A DNA stretch of 64,000 nucleotides from Isochrysis galbana (lineage: Eukaryota > Haptophyta > Isochrysidales > Isochrysidaceae), in NCBI GenBank assembly GCA_018136815.1, contig CM030933.1, positions 4,060,106 to 4,124,105 on the forward strand, read 5' to 3'. Made by a program: the position numbers and the translations under genes. The first letter of the stretch is position 1, and every line of letters begins with the position of its first letter. The notes under the pieces were generated by a model. It searched no databases. It was not told the DNA's origin and saw only the letters and a list, made by a program, of their open reading frames with translations. Positions 63,361-64,000 of the stretch are shown here, one piece after another.

Positions 63361-64000
63361 GCGGCCTAGATGGCGGAGGTGGCAAAGGAGGTGGAGGCGA
63401 TGTTGGCGGTGGTGGAGAAGGAGGTGGAGGATTAGAGGGCGGGGGCGGTGAGTTCAGTGGCGGAGACAAGGGTGGAGGGGAGAAGGGCGGGGGCGGAGTG
63501 GGCGGCAGCGATGGCGACGGCGGCTTAGATGGCGGAGGTGGCAAGGGAGGTGGAGGATTAGAGGATTAGAGGGCGGGGACGGTGAGGGCGGTGGGGGCTT
63601 CAGTGGCGGAGACAAGGGTGGGGGGGGAAAGGGCGGGGGCGGAGATACCGAGGGAGGTGGTGGCAGTGATGGTGGAGGAGGCGATGTGGGTGGTGGTGGA
63701 GAGGGAGGTGGAGGAGAAGATGGAGGAGGTGGTGAGGGAGGTGGAGGCGATGTTGGCGGTGGTGGAGAAGGAGGTGCAGGATTAGAGGGCGGGGGCGGTG
63801 AGGGCGGTGGGGGTTTCAGTGGCGGAGACAAGGGTGGAGGGGAGAAGGGCGGGGGCGGAGTGGGCGGTGGGGGCTTCAGTGGCGGAGACAAGGGTGGGGG
63901 GGGAAAGGGCGGGGGCGGAGATACCGAGGGAGGTGGTGGCAGTGATGGTGGAGGAGGCGATGTGGGTGCTGGGAGACGCGGTCCATGCTCGACGAATTGG
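63361..64000 (-). repeat. Proline-rich coding-like minisatellite running off the window
   Basis: The minus strand encodes SPPPPSPPPP-type repeats over most of the segment (for example PPSPPPPTSPPPPSPPPPSS), as in hydroxyproline-rich wall or extensin-like proteins. The array contains long duplications: a 100-bp segment with AGATACCGAGGGAGGTGG occurs at 63642 and 63920. A GATTAGAG duplication near 63558 breaks the frame. It could be an exon of a real gene that continues beyond 64000, or an expanded simple repeat. Confidence 0.55.

Noticed and set aside
63361-64000. CRISPR-like regularity in the GGAGGTGG repeats
   Set aside because: Repeats are contiguous, without unique spacers, and code for proline; the genome is eukaryotic.

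Overview
The window is nuclear DNA of a GC-rich, flagellated, chlorophyll a/c-type alga. A haptophyte is the best guess. This rests on a fucoxanthin/chlorophyll a/c light-harvesting protein with an ASAF-like plastid-targeting junction, a full-length flagellar CFAP47, spliceosomal GT-AG introns, and a heavy load of eukaryotic retroelements. No ribosomal RNA, tRNA, CRISPR or prokaryotic operon structure was seen. The species is inferred, not proven.

Host genes, left to right: light-harvesting protein (3679-4344, -); membrane-anchored 2H phosphoesterase (6030-7076, -); six-exon 4Fe-4S ferredoxin-like protein (12876-14899, +); RCC1-repeat protein (17739-19889, +); ankyrin-PH protein (24151-25449, +); Cys-rich, acidic-tailed protein of unknown family (28802-30082, +); ubiquitin-specific protease (33564-36998, -) sharing a 182-bp divergent promoter with a seven-exon CS/p23-domain protein (37181-39740, +); four-exon CFAP47 (44411-53983, -), about 3003 residues; two-exon membrane fatty acid desaturase (59614-61312, -). 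They form no single pathway. They are ordinary plastid, signalling, proteostasis, cilium and lipid genes lying between transposon debris.

The accessory content is the most informative part. A LINE family with post-reverse-transcriptase zinc-knuckle and C-terminal domains is present in several copies. Two copies are bounded by clear target-site duplications (18 bp around 41043-44093; 17 bp around 57524-58814), and both end in a T tract rather than poly(A) on their coding strand. The 41-44 kb copy has lost its endonuclease and reverse transcriptase but keeps ORF1, the C-terminal domain and both duplications. A Ty3/gypsy element (8862-11552), a second gypsy 3' end (21925 to about 23400), a LINE-to-DIRS-like chimera (15950-17640) and a gypsy RNase H scrap (63080-63360) are also present.

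A second class of element has 768-bp inverted arms (54676-57310) carrying a repeat-containing coding sequence. A related single-arm copy lies at 31205. The long-arm copy is interrupted by a 491-bp hAT-like MITE with an 8-bp duplication, and the 31 kb copy preserves the matching empty site. Further dispersed repeats include a 697-bp insertion with a 19-bp duplication (20187-20883), a pair of 118-bp direct repeats (25671/26403), repeats ending in an AACTAAG...CTTAGTT hairpin, and a 55-bp minisatellite (61584-61828).
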